Source of the DNA: JANQRV01 sp964533785
GTDB lineage: Bacteria > Bacteroidota > Bacteroidia > Chitinophagales > Saprospiraceae
DNA length: 15,565 bases
NCBI GenBank assembly: GCA_964533785.1
Contig: CAZHNG010000145.1
Coordinates: 1 to 15,565, forward strand
Reading direction: 5' to 3'
A program made the translations under genes and the position numbers. A model generated the notes under the pieces. The model did no database searches and had not been told where the DNA came from. It saw only the letters and a list, made by a program, of their open reading frames with translations. This document shows, piece by piece, positions 1 to 7,240 of the stretch (positions are counted from its first letter, which is position 1; each line of letters starts with the position of its first letter).

Positions 1-1
1 G

Positions 2-46
2 GCAAAAGAGCTGAAAAACGCTGGTACTAAAGGGGGCACAGATTGA
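2..46 (+). CDS. 3' tail of a possible upstream gene (partial)
   Basis: The window opens inside an open frame reading AKELKNAGTKGGTD and stopping at TGA 44-46. Only 14 residues are visible, so the product cannot be recognised. The tail is lysine-rich. It overlaps the frame that continues into the helix-turn-helix gene downstream, and a run of five G at 32-36 sits exactly where the two frames would have to join. It may therefore be the first half of a frameshifted gene rather than a separate gene. Sequence left of the window would decide. Confidence 0.3.
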   Translation, partial: AKELKNAGTKGGTD

Positions 47-77
47 ACAGCCTAACCTGAAAGAAGCCATTGCCCAA

Positions 78-275
78 TTGCAAAAGCAGGAAGGTGGAGT
101 GGCTTTTGCCGCTAAAGTAACCGGTCTAAAACCTGGGACCATCTATAATAAAATTCATTTAGGAAAAATTCCCGTTCGCTATCGGTTAAATAAACCACAT
201 TTCATCAAGTCAGAATTGGAAGAATGGATGGCTAGTCCGAGGAAATTTATGGAGCAATGGGAGGCTCCTGATTAA
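78..275 (+). CDS. Small helix-turn-helix (excisionase/MerR-like) DNA-binding protein, start uncertain
   Basis: This is a 65-residue product if started at TTG 78. The segment from about residue 9 to 50 (VAFAAKVTGLKPGTIYNKI, then a basic stretch and FIKSELEEWM) has the layout of HTH_17 / excisionase-family domains: a helix, a turn and recognition helix ending in xxTIYNKI, a beta-hairpin wing, and a final 'F.K.ELEEWM' helix. Such proteins are Xis factors or small regulators in integrative elements. There is no ATG. The frame stays open back to base 15 and reads naturally as coding (IEQPNLKEAIAQLQKQ) before the TTG. ATT at 42 lies 5 nt after an AGGGGG purine run, so the true start may be upstream, or the gene may join the preceding frame. 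It ends 57 nt before a strong terminator and about 100 nt from the 3' end of a tRNA gene, a usual place for element-encoded Xis genes. The fold is likely; the role is inference. Confidence 0.55.
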   Translation: MQKQEGGVAFAAKVTGLKPGTIYNKIHLGKIPVRYRLNKPHFIKSELEEWMASPRKFMEQWEAPD

Positions 276-303
276 AGGGTTATTCCCGACTTTTAACGAA
301 AAT

Positions 304-327
304 GTTAGCACTTTTGTTAGCACTTTA
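304..327. repeat. 12-bp tandem direct repeat
   Basis: Two adjacent copies of gttagcactttt (304-315) and gttagcacttta (316-327) differ only at the last base. They lie between the HTH gene and the terminator next to tRNA-Val. Direct repeats of this size next to a tRNA and an Xis-like gene are compatible with recombinase or Xis binding sites. No function is shown by the sequence alone. Confidence 0.6.
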
Positions 328-331
328 TGGA

Positions 332-364
332 AAAAGGTTATCCGCCTAGGGCGGATAACCTTTT
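332..364. terminator. Bidirectional intrinsic terminator
   Basis: A perfect 11-bp stem (336-346 with 350-360) closes a 3-nt loop (tag). It is flanked by A residues on the left and TTTT on the right, which extend the pairing to 332-364. The T run follows the stem on both strands, so it can end the HTH transcript going right and the tRNA-Val transcript going left. Confidence 0.8.
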
Positions 365-375
365 GATTTTCAATG

Positions 376-450
376 TGGGCAGTGAGAGACTCGAACTCCC
401 GACCCCCTGGGTGTAAACCAGGTGCTCTGAACCAACTGAGCTAACCGCCC
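376..450 (-). tRNA. tRNA-Val (anticodon UAC)
   Basis: The reverse strand folds as a full cloverleaf of 75 nt. The acceptor stem GGGCGGT pairs with ACTGCCC, with one G-U pair. The D arm is ttagctcagttggt.. and the anticodon stem is cctgg/ccagg, closing a 7-nt loop tttacac with anticodon TAC. The T arm contains the conserved GTTCGAGTC. The discriminator base is A, and the CCA end is not encoded (the next bases are CATT), so it must be added after transcription. A Bacteroidota-type promoter lies just upstream and a strong terminator just downstream, so it appears to be a single-gene unit. Confidence 0.95.
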
Positions 451-465
451 TTTCAATAGCGAATG

Positions 466-497
466 CAAAGATATACTTATACCGCTTCCAACACAAA
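466..497 (-). promoter_or_regulatory. Bacteroidota-type promoter for tRNA-Val
   Basis: Reading the minus strand, TTTG at 497-494 is the -33 element, followed by a 20-nt spacer and then TATCTTTG at 473-466, an exact match to the -7 consensus TAnnTTTG. Transcription would start about 460, roughly 10 nt before the mature tRNA 5' end at 450. Both elements and the spacing fit the Bacteroidota sigma factor consensus. Confidence 0.65.
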
Positions 498-525
498 TTT
501 TCAGTGAAGTTTTTTGAAAATAATC

Positions 526-571
526 TGCCACTGAGGCATCGTTAAAAATCAACTGGATTGAACCAGTGGCA
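526..571 (-). terminator. Possible terminator of the TPR kinase gene
   Basis: The 8-bp arms TGCCACTG (526-533) and CAGTGGCA (564-571) are exact inverted repeats, and a smaller ACTGG/CCAGT pair (552-556, 563-567) competes with them. On the minus strand the stem is followed by gattattttc, only moderately T-rich. It lies just after the kinase stop. If the kinase frame is restored by a 1-nt change, the gene would end inside this structure at 549. Confidence 0.35.
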
Positions 572-573
572 AG

Positions 574-2625
574 TCAAAAATAACTTCCGTACCCCCCCTG
601 ATCGGGGTCCAGTATTTTGAAATTAACTTCCTTACCGTATTTTTCTTTTAAATTACGAAGCCTGCTGTTGATGATCTTTAGGGCCAAAGACTCATGTTTT
701 GGGGCAGATTTCTGGTAAGCATTATTTCGGCCAATACCGTTGTCCAAAATATCAATATGCAGCATATTTTTATCGCAATTGATCTCGATGGCTACTTTCC
801 CATTATCTTGCCGGTAAATTTTGCCGTGTTCGATAGCGTTTTCTAAAACAGGCTGGATAAGCATGGGCGGGATCATCACCTGTTCTGCATCTATATGAGG
901 ATCAACCTCCAACTGGTAGTCGAACCGGTTATCATAGCGCAATTGTTGTAAGGCCAGGTAATTTTCTATCGTATCGATTTCTTCCTGCAATGAAATCATG
1001 GAAGACTGACTCTGTGATAAGATCTGCCGCATCAACTTAGCGAACTTAGTAAGGTAGTATGCTCCTTTTTCTGCTTTACCGGTAAGCAGAAAACTTTGAA
1101 TGGAACTCAAGGCATTAAAGGTAAAATGAGGATTCATCTGTGATCTTAACAGCCGTTGTTCTAACTCTACGGCTTCTTGTTTAGCCATTAAAATCCTTTG
1201 CCGGTTGCGGAAAAACAGAATGCTAGAAGCCAATCCGATCAAAAGAAAGGCAATGATTGCTGCCCCCGTTTTCCGTTGAAAACTCAGAGCCTGGCTGGTT
1301 TTTTCGGCATTCAACTGCGCAATTTTTTTCTCTTTTTCCGCGGTTTCATAGCGAGTGCGCAAGCTTTCCAAATCTTTCAATACTGTTGCGTTGGCAACGC
1401 TATCTTTTAATGCAATGAATTTTTCATAATGCTCAAGAGCAAGGCCGGGTTTTCCCATTTTTTTGTATACCTCGTATAAATTATTGTATCCGGTCTTTAG
1501 TCTCATCCGGTTTTGGGTTTCCATTGCCATTTGCATGCCTTCTTTGACGAATTGCAAGGATTTATCGTACTGACCTGCCTGGTAATAATAATGGCCAAGA
1601 TCATAAGTAGCGCTAATCTTAATATTTGGGGAAATGGTTTCCTGAGCCAATTCATAGGCTCTTTCAAAAAGTACCAGGCTTGAGTCGGCAATGGATTGGT
1701 CCATTAAATTAGCAGCTTTAATACGCAGTGCATTGATCAAGGATTCTTTGTAGTCGATTGTCTCTGCTGCTTGGATGGCCTGATCGAGATAATGGTGCGA
1801 TTGCTCCCAATCTTCTTTTTCTGAATACAATAAACCCAGATTATAACTGGAAATGATGCGCATCCTGTAATTGTCGTGTTTGAAAGCCAACTTGTAGTGT
1901 TGATGCATATACTCCTCAGCAAGCCTATGATATTGCCGGCGGCTTTCTTCAGAGCCATAGTCCCGGTTATCAAGCGCTAAATTGCCATACAAAGAGCCCA
2001 GACTTAGTAATGCCCTCAGTTGGCTTTCGGTAGAACCATACTTGTCAGCAAGTTCTTTGGTTTTTAAGGCATTTTCTAGAGATTCCAGGAGAAAGCCGGC
2101 GTTTTGTTTAATGGAAGCTATCAAACTATAAATACGGATTAAAACATTGCCTTCCTCATTATTTTCGGGTATTCCAATTAAGTTTTTAGCTTTTTCAGCA
2201 TAAAACAGACTTTTATCATATAAGGAAAAACTGCGGTAACGGCCAGCCATCCGGTGAAGCGTATAAGCAGCATCCGCAATAGCATCTAGTTCAATAAAAT
2301 TGTCTACGCATTCTCTCAGCGTCTGGAAAAGATAGGTCGTATCCTTGTTGCTCAAGGACAAAGCATGCCTCAACCGGGCCTTTGAACGCAATAGCGGATC
2401 TCTCGCACGATCGGCTAACTGCAGAATTTGGTTGCCGTAATGCTCTAAGGAATCCTTTTGAAAGGATTCGTACACATCGTAAAAGGAACAGATCTCCACC
2501 AGCGTCTCTATCTTTTCATCAGGATCATTTTGCTGGTGCAGGACGAACTTTAAGCTGTCTATATTCTTGGCGGGTAAATAAAAAACACAAAAAAGTAATA
2601 CTGTAAAAGTCAGATACTTTTGCAT
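574..2625 (-). CDS. TPR-domain membrane sensor histidine kinase (LytS/YehU-type, His_kinase PF06580)
   Basis: The 683-residue product autophosphorylates on histidine and passes phosphate to a LytTR-type regulator, as known for the family. It has an N-terminal signal segment (1-19), a long helical region with TPR-like repeats about 25-410 (for example YDLGHYYYQAGQYDKSLQF near 341-359), a coiled coil about 415-450 and one TM helix (453-472). The His_kinase domain follows, with phospho-acceptor H500 in NPHFTFNAL, then an ATPase domain with N-box ENAIEH (595-600) and G1 box DNGIG (628-632). The sensor repeats probably face the periplasm. The end is abnormal: after DPDQGG the frame reads YGSYF and stops. 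A 1-nt shorter C7/G7 run (592-598) would give GGTEVIFDLPLVQSS and end at 549, matching the GTxVxxxLPL ending of this family. No LytTR regulator is adjacent. The gene is divergent from the TIM-barrel gene, 114 nt apart. Confidence 0.9.
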   Translation of the reverse strand: MQKYLTFTVLLFCVFYLPAKNIDSLKFVLHQQNDPDEKIETLVEICSFYDVYESFQKDSLEHYGNQILQLADRARDPLLRSKARLRHALSLSNKDTTYLFQTLRECVDNFIELDAIADAAYTLHRMAGRYRSFSLYDKSLFYAEKAKNLIGIPENNEEGNVLIRIYSLIASIKQNAGFLLESLENALKTKELADKYGSTESQLRALLSLGSLYGNLALDNRDYGSEESRRQYHRLAEEYMHQHYKLAFKHDNYRMRIISSYNLGLLYSEKEDWEQSHHYLDQAIQAAETIDYKESLINALRIKAANLMDQSIADSSLVLFERAYELAQETISPNIKISATYDLGHYYYQAGQYDKSLQFVKEGMQMAMETQNRMRLKTGYNNLYEVYKKMGKPGLALEHYEKFIALKDSVANATVLKDLESLRTRYETAEKEKKIAQLNAEKTSQALSFQRKTGAAIIAFLLIGLASSILFFRNRQRILMAKQEAVELEQRLLRSQMNPHFTFNALSSIQSFLLTGKAEKGAYYLTKFAKLMRQILSQSQSSMISLQEEIDTIENYLALQQLRYDNRFDYQLEVDPHIDAEQVMIPPMLIQPVLENAIEHGKIYRQDNGKVAIEINCDKNMLHIDILDNGIGRNNAYQKSAPKHESLALKIINSRLRNLKEKYGKEVNFKILDPDQGGYGSYF

Positions 2626-2739
2626 GGGATTAGCTTGGGATTACAGATGAAATATAAATTCAACAGACAAGTATAAAATTGGGAAAAAATCGTTACATTT
2701 CCAGTACATTTTTTAAAGAATCTTTAATCTTCAATTACT

Positions 2740-3615
2740 ATGGATAGACGAAAAGCTATCAAACAAACACTAATTGGTGCGGGAGGATTAACCATTTTAC
2801 CTAATATATCCTGCGATGCACAAAATGAAGGGGCCGGCAACGACATTTCACTAGCGGGAAAAATCAACCATTCGGTATGCAGGTGGTGCTACAATGACAT
2901 TCCGCTGGAAGAATTGTGTGAAGGGGCAAAAGAAATCGGTATAAAGTCCATCGAAATTACTTCTCCAAAGGATTGGCCGATTATCCAGAAATATGGATTG
3001 ACCTGTGCTTTGGGCACCCACAGCAAAGCAAGTATTCCCAATGGTTTTAACCATAAGGAATTCCACGAAGAATTGATACCCATTTATATTGATCTTATCG
3101 ACAAGGCGGCTGACGCTGGGATCCCTAACGTTATTGTATTTTCGGGCAACCGACGTGGCATCGGGGAAGAAGAAGGTATGGAAAATTGTGCTATCGGACT
3201 GGATAAAATCGCCAAACACGCTGAGAAAAAAGATGTAATGGTGGTAATGGAATTACTCAACAGTAAAGTAAATCACCCAGACTACCAGTGCGATCATACG
3301 GAATGGGGCGTTGGCTTGGTAGATAAAATTGGCTCCAGCCATTTCAAGCTACTTTATGATATCTACCACATGCAGATCATGGAGGGAGATATTATTGCGA
3401 CCATCAGGAAATACAAAGACTACTTTGCTCACTACCATACGGGCGGGGTTCCTGGCCGTAATGAAATCAATGATACTCAGGAATTAAATTACCCGGCTAT
3501 TATGCGGGCCATTGTAGAGACAGGCTACAAAGGATACGTGGCTCAGGAGTTTATTCCGACCTACAATGATCAGTTGGCTGCCCTCAAGGAAGGGGTGACA
3601 ATTTGCGATATCTAA
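2740..3615 (+). CDS. Exported hydroxypyruvate isomerase-like TIM-barrel protein (AP endonuclease 2 / sugar isomerase family)
   Basis: The 291-residue protein starts with a Tat-like signal: twin arginine at 3-4 (MDRRKAIKQ), a hydrophobic stretch 10-21 and a cysteine at 25 that could be a lipidation site, though the lipobox is imperfect (NISC). The mature part is a xylose-isomerase-like TIM barrel. Residues matching the Hyi active site are E171 (VVMELLNSK), D207 and H210 in DIYHMQ, H231/H233 followed by GGVPGRNE (235-242), and E270 in AQEF. Family members isomerise hydroxypyruvate or epimerise small sugars using a metal held by the two glutamates. The exact substrate is not readable. Exported paralogues are common in Bacteroidota and some take part in periplasmic 3-keto-sugar handling, which is a possible role by inference. 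The gene stands alone, with divergent and convergent neighbours. Confidence 0.85.
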   Translation: MDRRKAIKQTLIGAGGLTILPNISCDAQNEGAGNDISLAGKINHSVCRWCYNDIPLEELCEGAKEIGIKSIEITSPKDWPIIQKYGLTCALGTHSKASIPNGFNHKEFHEELIPIYIDLIDKAADAGIPNVIVFSGNRRGIGEEEGMENCAIGLDKIAKHAEKKDVMVVMELLNSKVNHPDYQCDHTEWGVGLVDKIGSSHFKLLYDIYHMQIMEGDIIATIRKYKDYFAHYHTGGVPGRNEINDTQELNYPAIMRAIVETGYKGYVAQEFIPTYNDQLAALKEGVTICDI

Positions 3616-3794
3616 AAAATAAAGAACCTGCCTCAATAGTAAGTTATGAAAAACACGAACAAATTTTATCACCCCGACTAAGTCGGGCCAAGAGCGCGAA
3701 GGAAATTTGTTACTTCGCGTCTCATTGGGGCCTTTGCGGTGAATTATTTGGCCATGGTTTTAATTTCTTTCCTTATGACAGGTTCTTTATTTTT
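3615..3794. repeat. 16-bp inverted repeat bounding a convergent intergenic segment
   Basis: aaaaataaagaacctg at 3615-3630 is the exact reverse complement of 3779-3794, so the arms enclose 148 nt between two convergent genes. Inside are a hairpin cccgac-taa-gtcggg (3673-3687) and a 7-bp stem cgcgaag/cttcgcg (3695-3701, 3713-3719). The left arm overlaps the last base of the TIM-barrel stop codon and the right arm abuts the PhoD stop. The structure could terminate transcription from both sides, or be a small non-coding insertion. No coding potential is evident. Confidence 0.6.
3713..3745 (+). repeat. Dispersed 'cttcgcg...gcggtga' intergenic repeat, copy 1
   Basis: Shares acttcgcgt near the start and gcggtga near the end with a second copy at about 10760-10790. 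The middle is diverged. Both copies lie between convergent genes. Similar 'cttcgcg..tttgcggtga' strings are, as far as I know, frequent intergenic sequences in several bacterial groups; this is recall, not a search. Confidence 0.4.
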
Positions 3795-6464
3795 CTAGTT
3801 AACAATGAACTTTCTCGTCGCCATCTGCCCTTCTAAGATAATGCGGTAGATGTAAGTCCCTTTAGGAAGATCAGTAAAATCTTGCTCCACTCGGAAAGCA
3901 CCCGCTTCCCGATATCCGTTAAATACCGTTCTTATGACCTTACCCTCCATATTAATCACGTCAATATTTGTCTGGCCGGCACGGTTTGTAACGAACCGAA
4001 GTTGGTTGTATCCATCAGTCGGCGAAGGATAAAGATTCGTGATCAAAATATCATTAACCGGAGGCACGATGCTTTGTGCTTCATTTACTTTAAATTCAAA
4101 GAAGTTTGAACGTTGATCCGTTGGCGGAAATAAGGGGTAAGTACCTCCGTTGGATAACGCTACCCAAGGCTGGAAAGTACCGTCTCCCAAAAACTCCGAA
4201 GCAAAAACAACCGCCGTTTTTCCTTTCCAAAACCCAAATCTACCCAGGTAAGAAGCAACAACGGTATTATTATCTTTGGATGGAGTAACATCCAAAATAT
4301 ATTCGGTATTGGCGGGCAAAGAAACGTAGTCCGCACTGAACCCACCATAAGCTGTATTGTCAAACACCACATTACCGCCAGAAGTGATATCAACCTCCGG
4401 AGCGTCGGGCGAACCGTGGAAAAACAACAAGTCAACGTTAGTATCGGCGGAAGCACTTTCTTTGCCGCCGTCAAAAAGAGCTACTTCTACCGGATATTCA
4501 TCATTTTCATCGAAGGTTCCATGAGCGACAACGACGTAAGACCGGTCAGCTTCCAATTGTAACGTAAGGCTTAGAACAGCTTCTTCGGCTGAAGTACTGT
4601 TCGGTAGAGCCAGTGCTACTTCGATATCCACTCCTGCAGGCAGTTCTACAAAGGGGCTCGCTGTACGGTAGGCAAAATTATCGAGTGCAAGATCACCGTT
4701 TATATAAGCATCAACCGTTTGTGATTTGGCATTATGGATGAATTGCACCTTTGCCGTTGCGGTCTCAACTACCGGTGGATTGGCAGGTGCCGGAATGGCT
4801 TGCTCAGCTTTAGGTGCACTTTCTGGAGCATTCGGCCTCAAAAAATTCTCACCATCCTTCGTATACAATGCCGTTCCGAAAGTCTCGGTTTCTACAACAC
4901 TCTTGATGTCAGTTACGAAGTAAAAGTTACCTTGTACGCTATCTGGTTTAATATCAACGATAACGTAACCATTTCTATCTAAATCATTATACTTGATGTG
5001 TGGATTATAATTAAAGAACTGCCCGGACCCCGGAGGAATTTCCTGGTCTCTGTTCAGGATAAATTCAAATCCTGCACTGGCTTCTGCTCCAATGTTCTCG
5101 TCGAAATTATTGGAAGTGACACTTGGGGTGACAAACTCGACTGCGACCGAACCACTGCCCGTATTCGGGTCATATTCAGGATTTGGAATAGGTAGATTAG
5201 CAAATTCAGGGAGTGGATATAGCACAGGGTTACCCAGCAAATCGTTGGCAAAAGCGGAGTGAATATCTCCGGAAAGGACGACTACATTTTCAATACCCTC
5301 ATTCTGGATAAAATCAAAAATTTGTTGACGTTCTGCAGCATAGCCATCCCAAATATCCACAAAAATGGACTCTACAGCGGCAATTGAATCAATATCCGTA
5401 ATCGCCAAGCCATTTGCCGCGAAACCCAGATTAAATGGTGCCATCATAACCTGTTGCGGAACGATTTTCCACTTAGCCGTAGAACTTCCTAATTTATCTA
5501 ACAACCACGCTTTTTGTTCCTCTCCCAGCAAGCTTCTCAAATCGTTGAAATCAGGCTGCAAAATACTTGTCGGCTGAATGGAACGATCTTCATGACGGGT
5601 ATCCAATACCATCACATCTGCCAAATTTCCGTAGGAAAAATCCCGGAACACCTTTTGTCCATCATTTTCACGAATAGGCAACCACTCGAAGTAAGCCTGT
5701 TTCGCGGCCGCTTTGCGAACAAAAAAGTCCCCTTCGCTTTCGTCGTGATTTTCTGCTCCCTCATTGTAAGCATCATTGGTGATCTCATGATCGTCCCAGG
5801 TAACGATCCATGGATGTTGCTGGTGCGCTCTTCTCAATTGTGGATCCAAACGATACTGACTGTAACGGGTGCGGTAATCCAACAGCGTAATGATTTCTGT
5901 TGAAGGCAGATGTTGTCTGGTGACCAAATTGGGGTCCGCGTATACACCCTCACCGTATTCGTAGATATAGTCTCCTACGTGGAAAATAGCATCAAGGTCA
6001 TTACGATCAGCTAATCTGCCGTACACATTGAAAAACCCGTGCGGATGGTTGGAACAAGAGACCAAAGCAAATTTCAAATGATCCGCCTCATCATTTGCCG
6101 GAGCTGTTTTGGTCCTTCCGATAATCGAAGACCTCCCACCGGCCTGGAAGGCATAATAATAGGTCGTATTCGGAGCTAAACCGTCAACATCAACTTTTAC
6201 GGTATAATCTCTCGACATATCGGTCATAAAAACACCGGAATTTACTACTTCAGTGAGTGCAGTGTCGGTAGCTACTACCCAGCTTACATCTACTGAAGGC
6301 TCATTAGTAGTGATTCTCGTCCAGATAATAACACGATCTTGTAAGGGATCACCAGAAGCGACCCCGTGATAAAATGGCATCAAAGCAGGGTCAAATAATT
6401 CTTCTTGACCTGACAAATGAAAGCACGCTCCTATAAAAAGGATAAGCGTAAATAGTCTCTTCAT
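3795..6464 (-). CDS. phoD: PhoD-family alkaline phosphatase/phosphodiesterase with two DUF4397 repeats and T9SS sorting domain
   Basis: The 889-residue secreted phosphoesterase has these parts: a Sec signal peptide 1-19 (no twin arginine), a PhoD N-terminal fibronectin-like domain about 29-120, and a PhoD metallophosphatase domain about 130-515. Metal and active-site motifs are SCSN with C137, HVGDY with D165, WDDHEITND 223-231, LDTRHEDR near 287-294 and SGDIH 398-402. An Ala/Pro linker (548-565) leads to two DUF4397 units: 572-650 (VQFIHNAKSQTVDAYINGD) and 677-750 (LLFFHGSPDAPEVDI). A type A T9SS C-terminal domain follows at about 806-889 (NLYPSPTDG, GTYIYRI, KFIV). It should release phosphate from organic phosphate esters at the cell surface or outside. 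Bacillus PhoD is a Tat substrate of about 550 residues; this one is much longer and uses Sec plus T9SS. It is a single gene, with 114 nt to the Nudix stop upstream. Confidence 0.93.
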   Translation of the reverse strand: MKRLFTLILFIGACFHLSGQEELFDPALMPFYHGVASGDPLQDRVIIWTRITTNEPSVDVSWVVATDTALTEVVNSGVFMTDMSRDYTVKVDVDGLAPNTTYYYAFQAGGRSSIIGRTKTAPANDEADHLKFALVSCSNHPHGFFNVYGRLADRNDLDAIFHVGDYIYEYGEGVYADPNLVTRQHLPSTEIITLLDYRTRYSQYRLDPQLRRAHQQHPWIVTWDDHEITNDAYNEGAENHDESEGDFFVRKAAAKQAYFEWLPIRENDGQKVFRDFSYGNLADVMVLDTRHEDRSIQPTSILQPDFNDLRSLLGEEQKAWLLDKLGSSTAKWKIVPQQVMMAPFNLGFAANGLAITDIDSIAAVESIFVDIWDGYAAERQQIFDFIQNEGIENVVVLSGDIHSAFANDLLGNPVLYPLPEFANLPIPNPEYDPNTGSGSVAVEFVTPSVTSNNFDENIGAEASAGFEFILNRDQEIPPGSGQFFNYNPHIKYNDLDRNGYVIVDIKPDSVQGNFYFVTDIKSVVETETFGTALYTKDGENFLRPNAPESAPKAEQAIPAPANPPVVETATAKVQFIHNAKSQTVDAYINGDLALDNFAYRTASPFVELPAGVDIEVALALPNSTSAEEAVLSLTLQLEADRSYVVVAHGTFDENDEYPVEVALFDGGKESASADTNVDLLFFHGSPDAPEVDITSGGNVVFDNTAYGGFSADYVSLPANTEYILDVTPSKDNNTVVASYLGRFGFWKGKTAVVFASEFLGDGTFQPWVALSNGGTYPLFPPTDQRSNFFEFKVNEAQSIVPPVNDILITNLYPSPTDGYNQLRFVTNRAGQTNIDVINMEGKVIRTVFNGYREAGAFRVEQDFTDLPKGTYIYRIILEGQMATRKFIVN

Positions 6465-6578
6465 AATGGAAATTGTGTTTTAAGGTTGGTTAAAAGAAGT
6501 GGAACGGCTAAGAGACTATATGGATGAGGAAATTGAATTAAATAAATGTTACCAAATTATGATGTGTACTTTAACAAT

Positions 6579-7208
6579 TTATCCGGATTTGAATACGGTT
6601 AACAGTTCACTCATGATCATTGCAGTTGCACCCCAAATGACCTTTCCTTCAATATCGAAATAAGGAACCTGGTTAAGAGTGACCTTATCACTGACGAGTA
6701 TACTTGTTTGCTTTATTACGGAAGGTTCAAGGAATTTTCGGAAAGGCACTTCAATAATGTCATGAACCTCTTTGGTTTCGGGGATGAACTGTGGTTGGTA
6801 ATTCACAAAACCTACGGAAGGAAATACTTTAAAATTGCTGACCGGAATGTAAAGGTCGGTTAGTTGCCCCAAAACCCGGACCTTACTGGCATCAACGCCG
6901 ACTTCTTCTTCGGCTTCCCTTAGTGCCGTATCGATAATGGTCGAGTCTTCTTTTTCGATTTTACCTCCGGGGAAGCTGATTTGTCCCCGGTGTTTATCTT
7001 TGGTATTTGAGCTATTTCTTTCTATAAATACAACATGCCAGTTTTGCTCTACCGGGTAGAAGAGTATAAGTACACCAGCCAATCTTACATTATCGGAAGA
7101 TTTTGGGTAATAAACCCTTGACTTATGTGCCATTAAAAGGTGGGCGGATTGCCCTGGAAGAGGCCCCTTCAATTTTGATTGAAGCTGAATCAAAAAGTCA
7201 GATTCCAT
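6579..7208 (-). CDS. Nudix hydrolase, CoA pyrophosphatase (NudL-type)
   Basis: The 209-residue protein carries the two signatures of CoA pyrophosphatases: the upstream NuCoA motif about 60-80 (IERNSSNTKDKHRGQISFPG), followed directly by the Nudix box about 81-105, ending in REAEEEVG (97-104). The glutamates of that box bind the catalytic metal. Family enzymes cleave CoA or acyl-CoA to 3',5'-ADP and phosphopantetheine in the cytoplasm. The length fits the family. It is the last gene of a probable three-gene transcript, starting 32 nt after the hemD stop. Its link to heme synthesis is not obvious and it may simply share the promoter. Confidence 0.88.
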   Translation of the reverse strand: MESDFLIQLQSKLKGPLPGQSAHLLMAHKSRVYYPKSSDNVRLAGVLILFYPVEQNWHVVFIERNSSNTKDKHRGQISFPGGKIEKEDSTIIDTALREAEEEVGVDASKVRVLGQLTDLYIPVSNFKVFPSVGFVNYQPQFIPETKEVHDIIEVPFRKFLEPSVIKQTSILVSDKVTLNQVPYFDIEGKVIWGATAMIMSELLTVFKSG

Positions 7209-7240
7209 TTTTCATCATCATTGTGGAGGTCTTTCGCTTG

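Noticed and set aside
370..552. 60-codon open frame over the tRNA gene
   Set aside because: It is the translation of the tRNA-Val gene and its upstream sequence; the clear cloverleaf explains it.
2693..2711. TACATTTC and TACATTTT as promoters of the TIM-barrel gene
   Set aside because: Both miss the final G of TAnnTTTG and no well-spaced -33 element is present.
3615..3794. Insertion sequence bounded by 16-bp inverted repeats
   Set aside because: There is no transposase and no clear target duplication outside the arms, so I list it only as an inverted repeat.
5514..5903. 129-codon plus-strand frame inside the PhoD gene
   Set aside because: It is antisense to conserved catalytic PhoD sequence and shows no recognisable domain.
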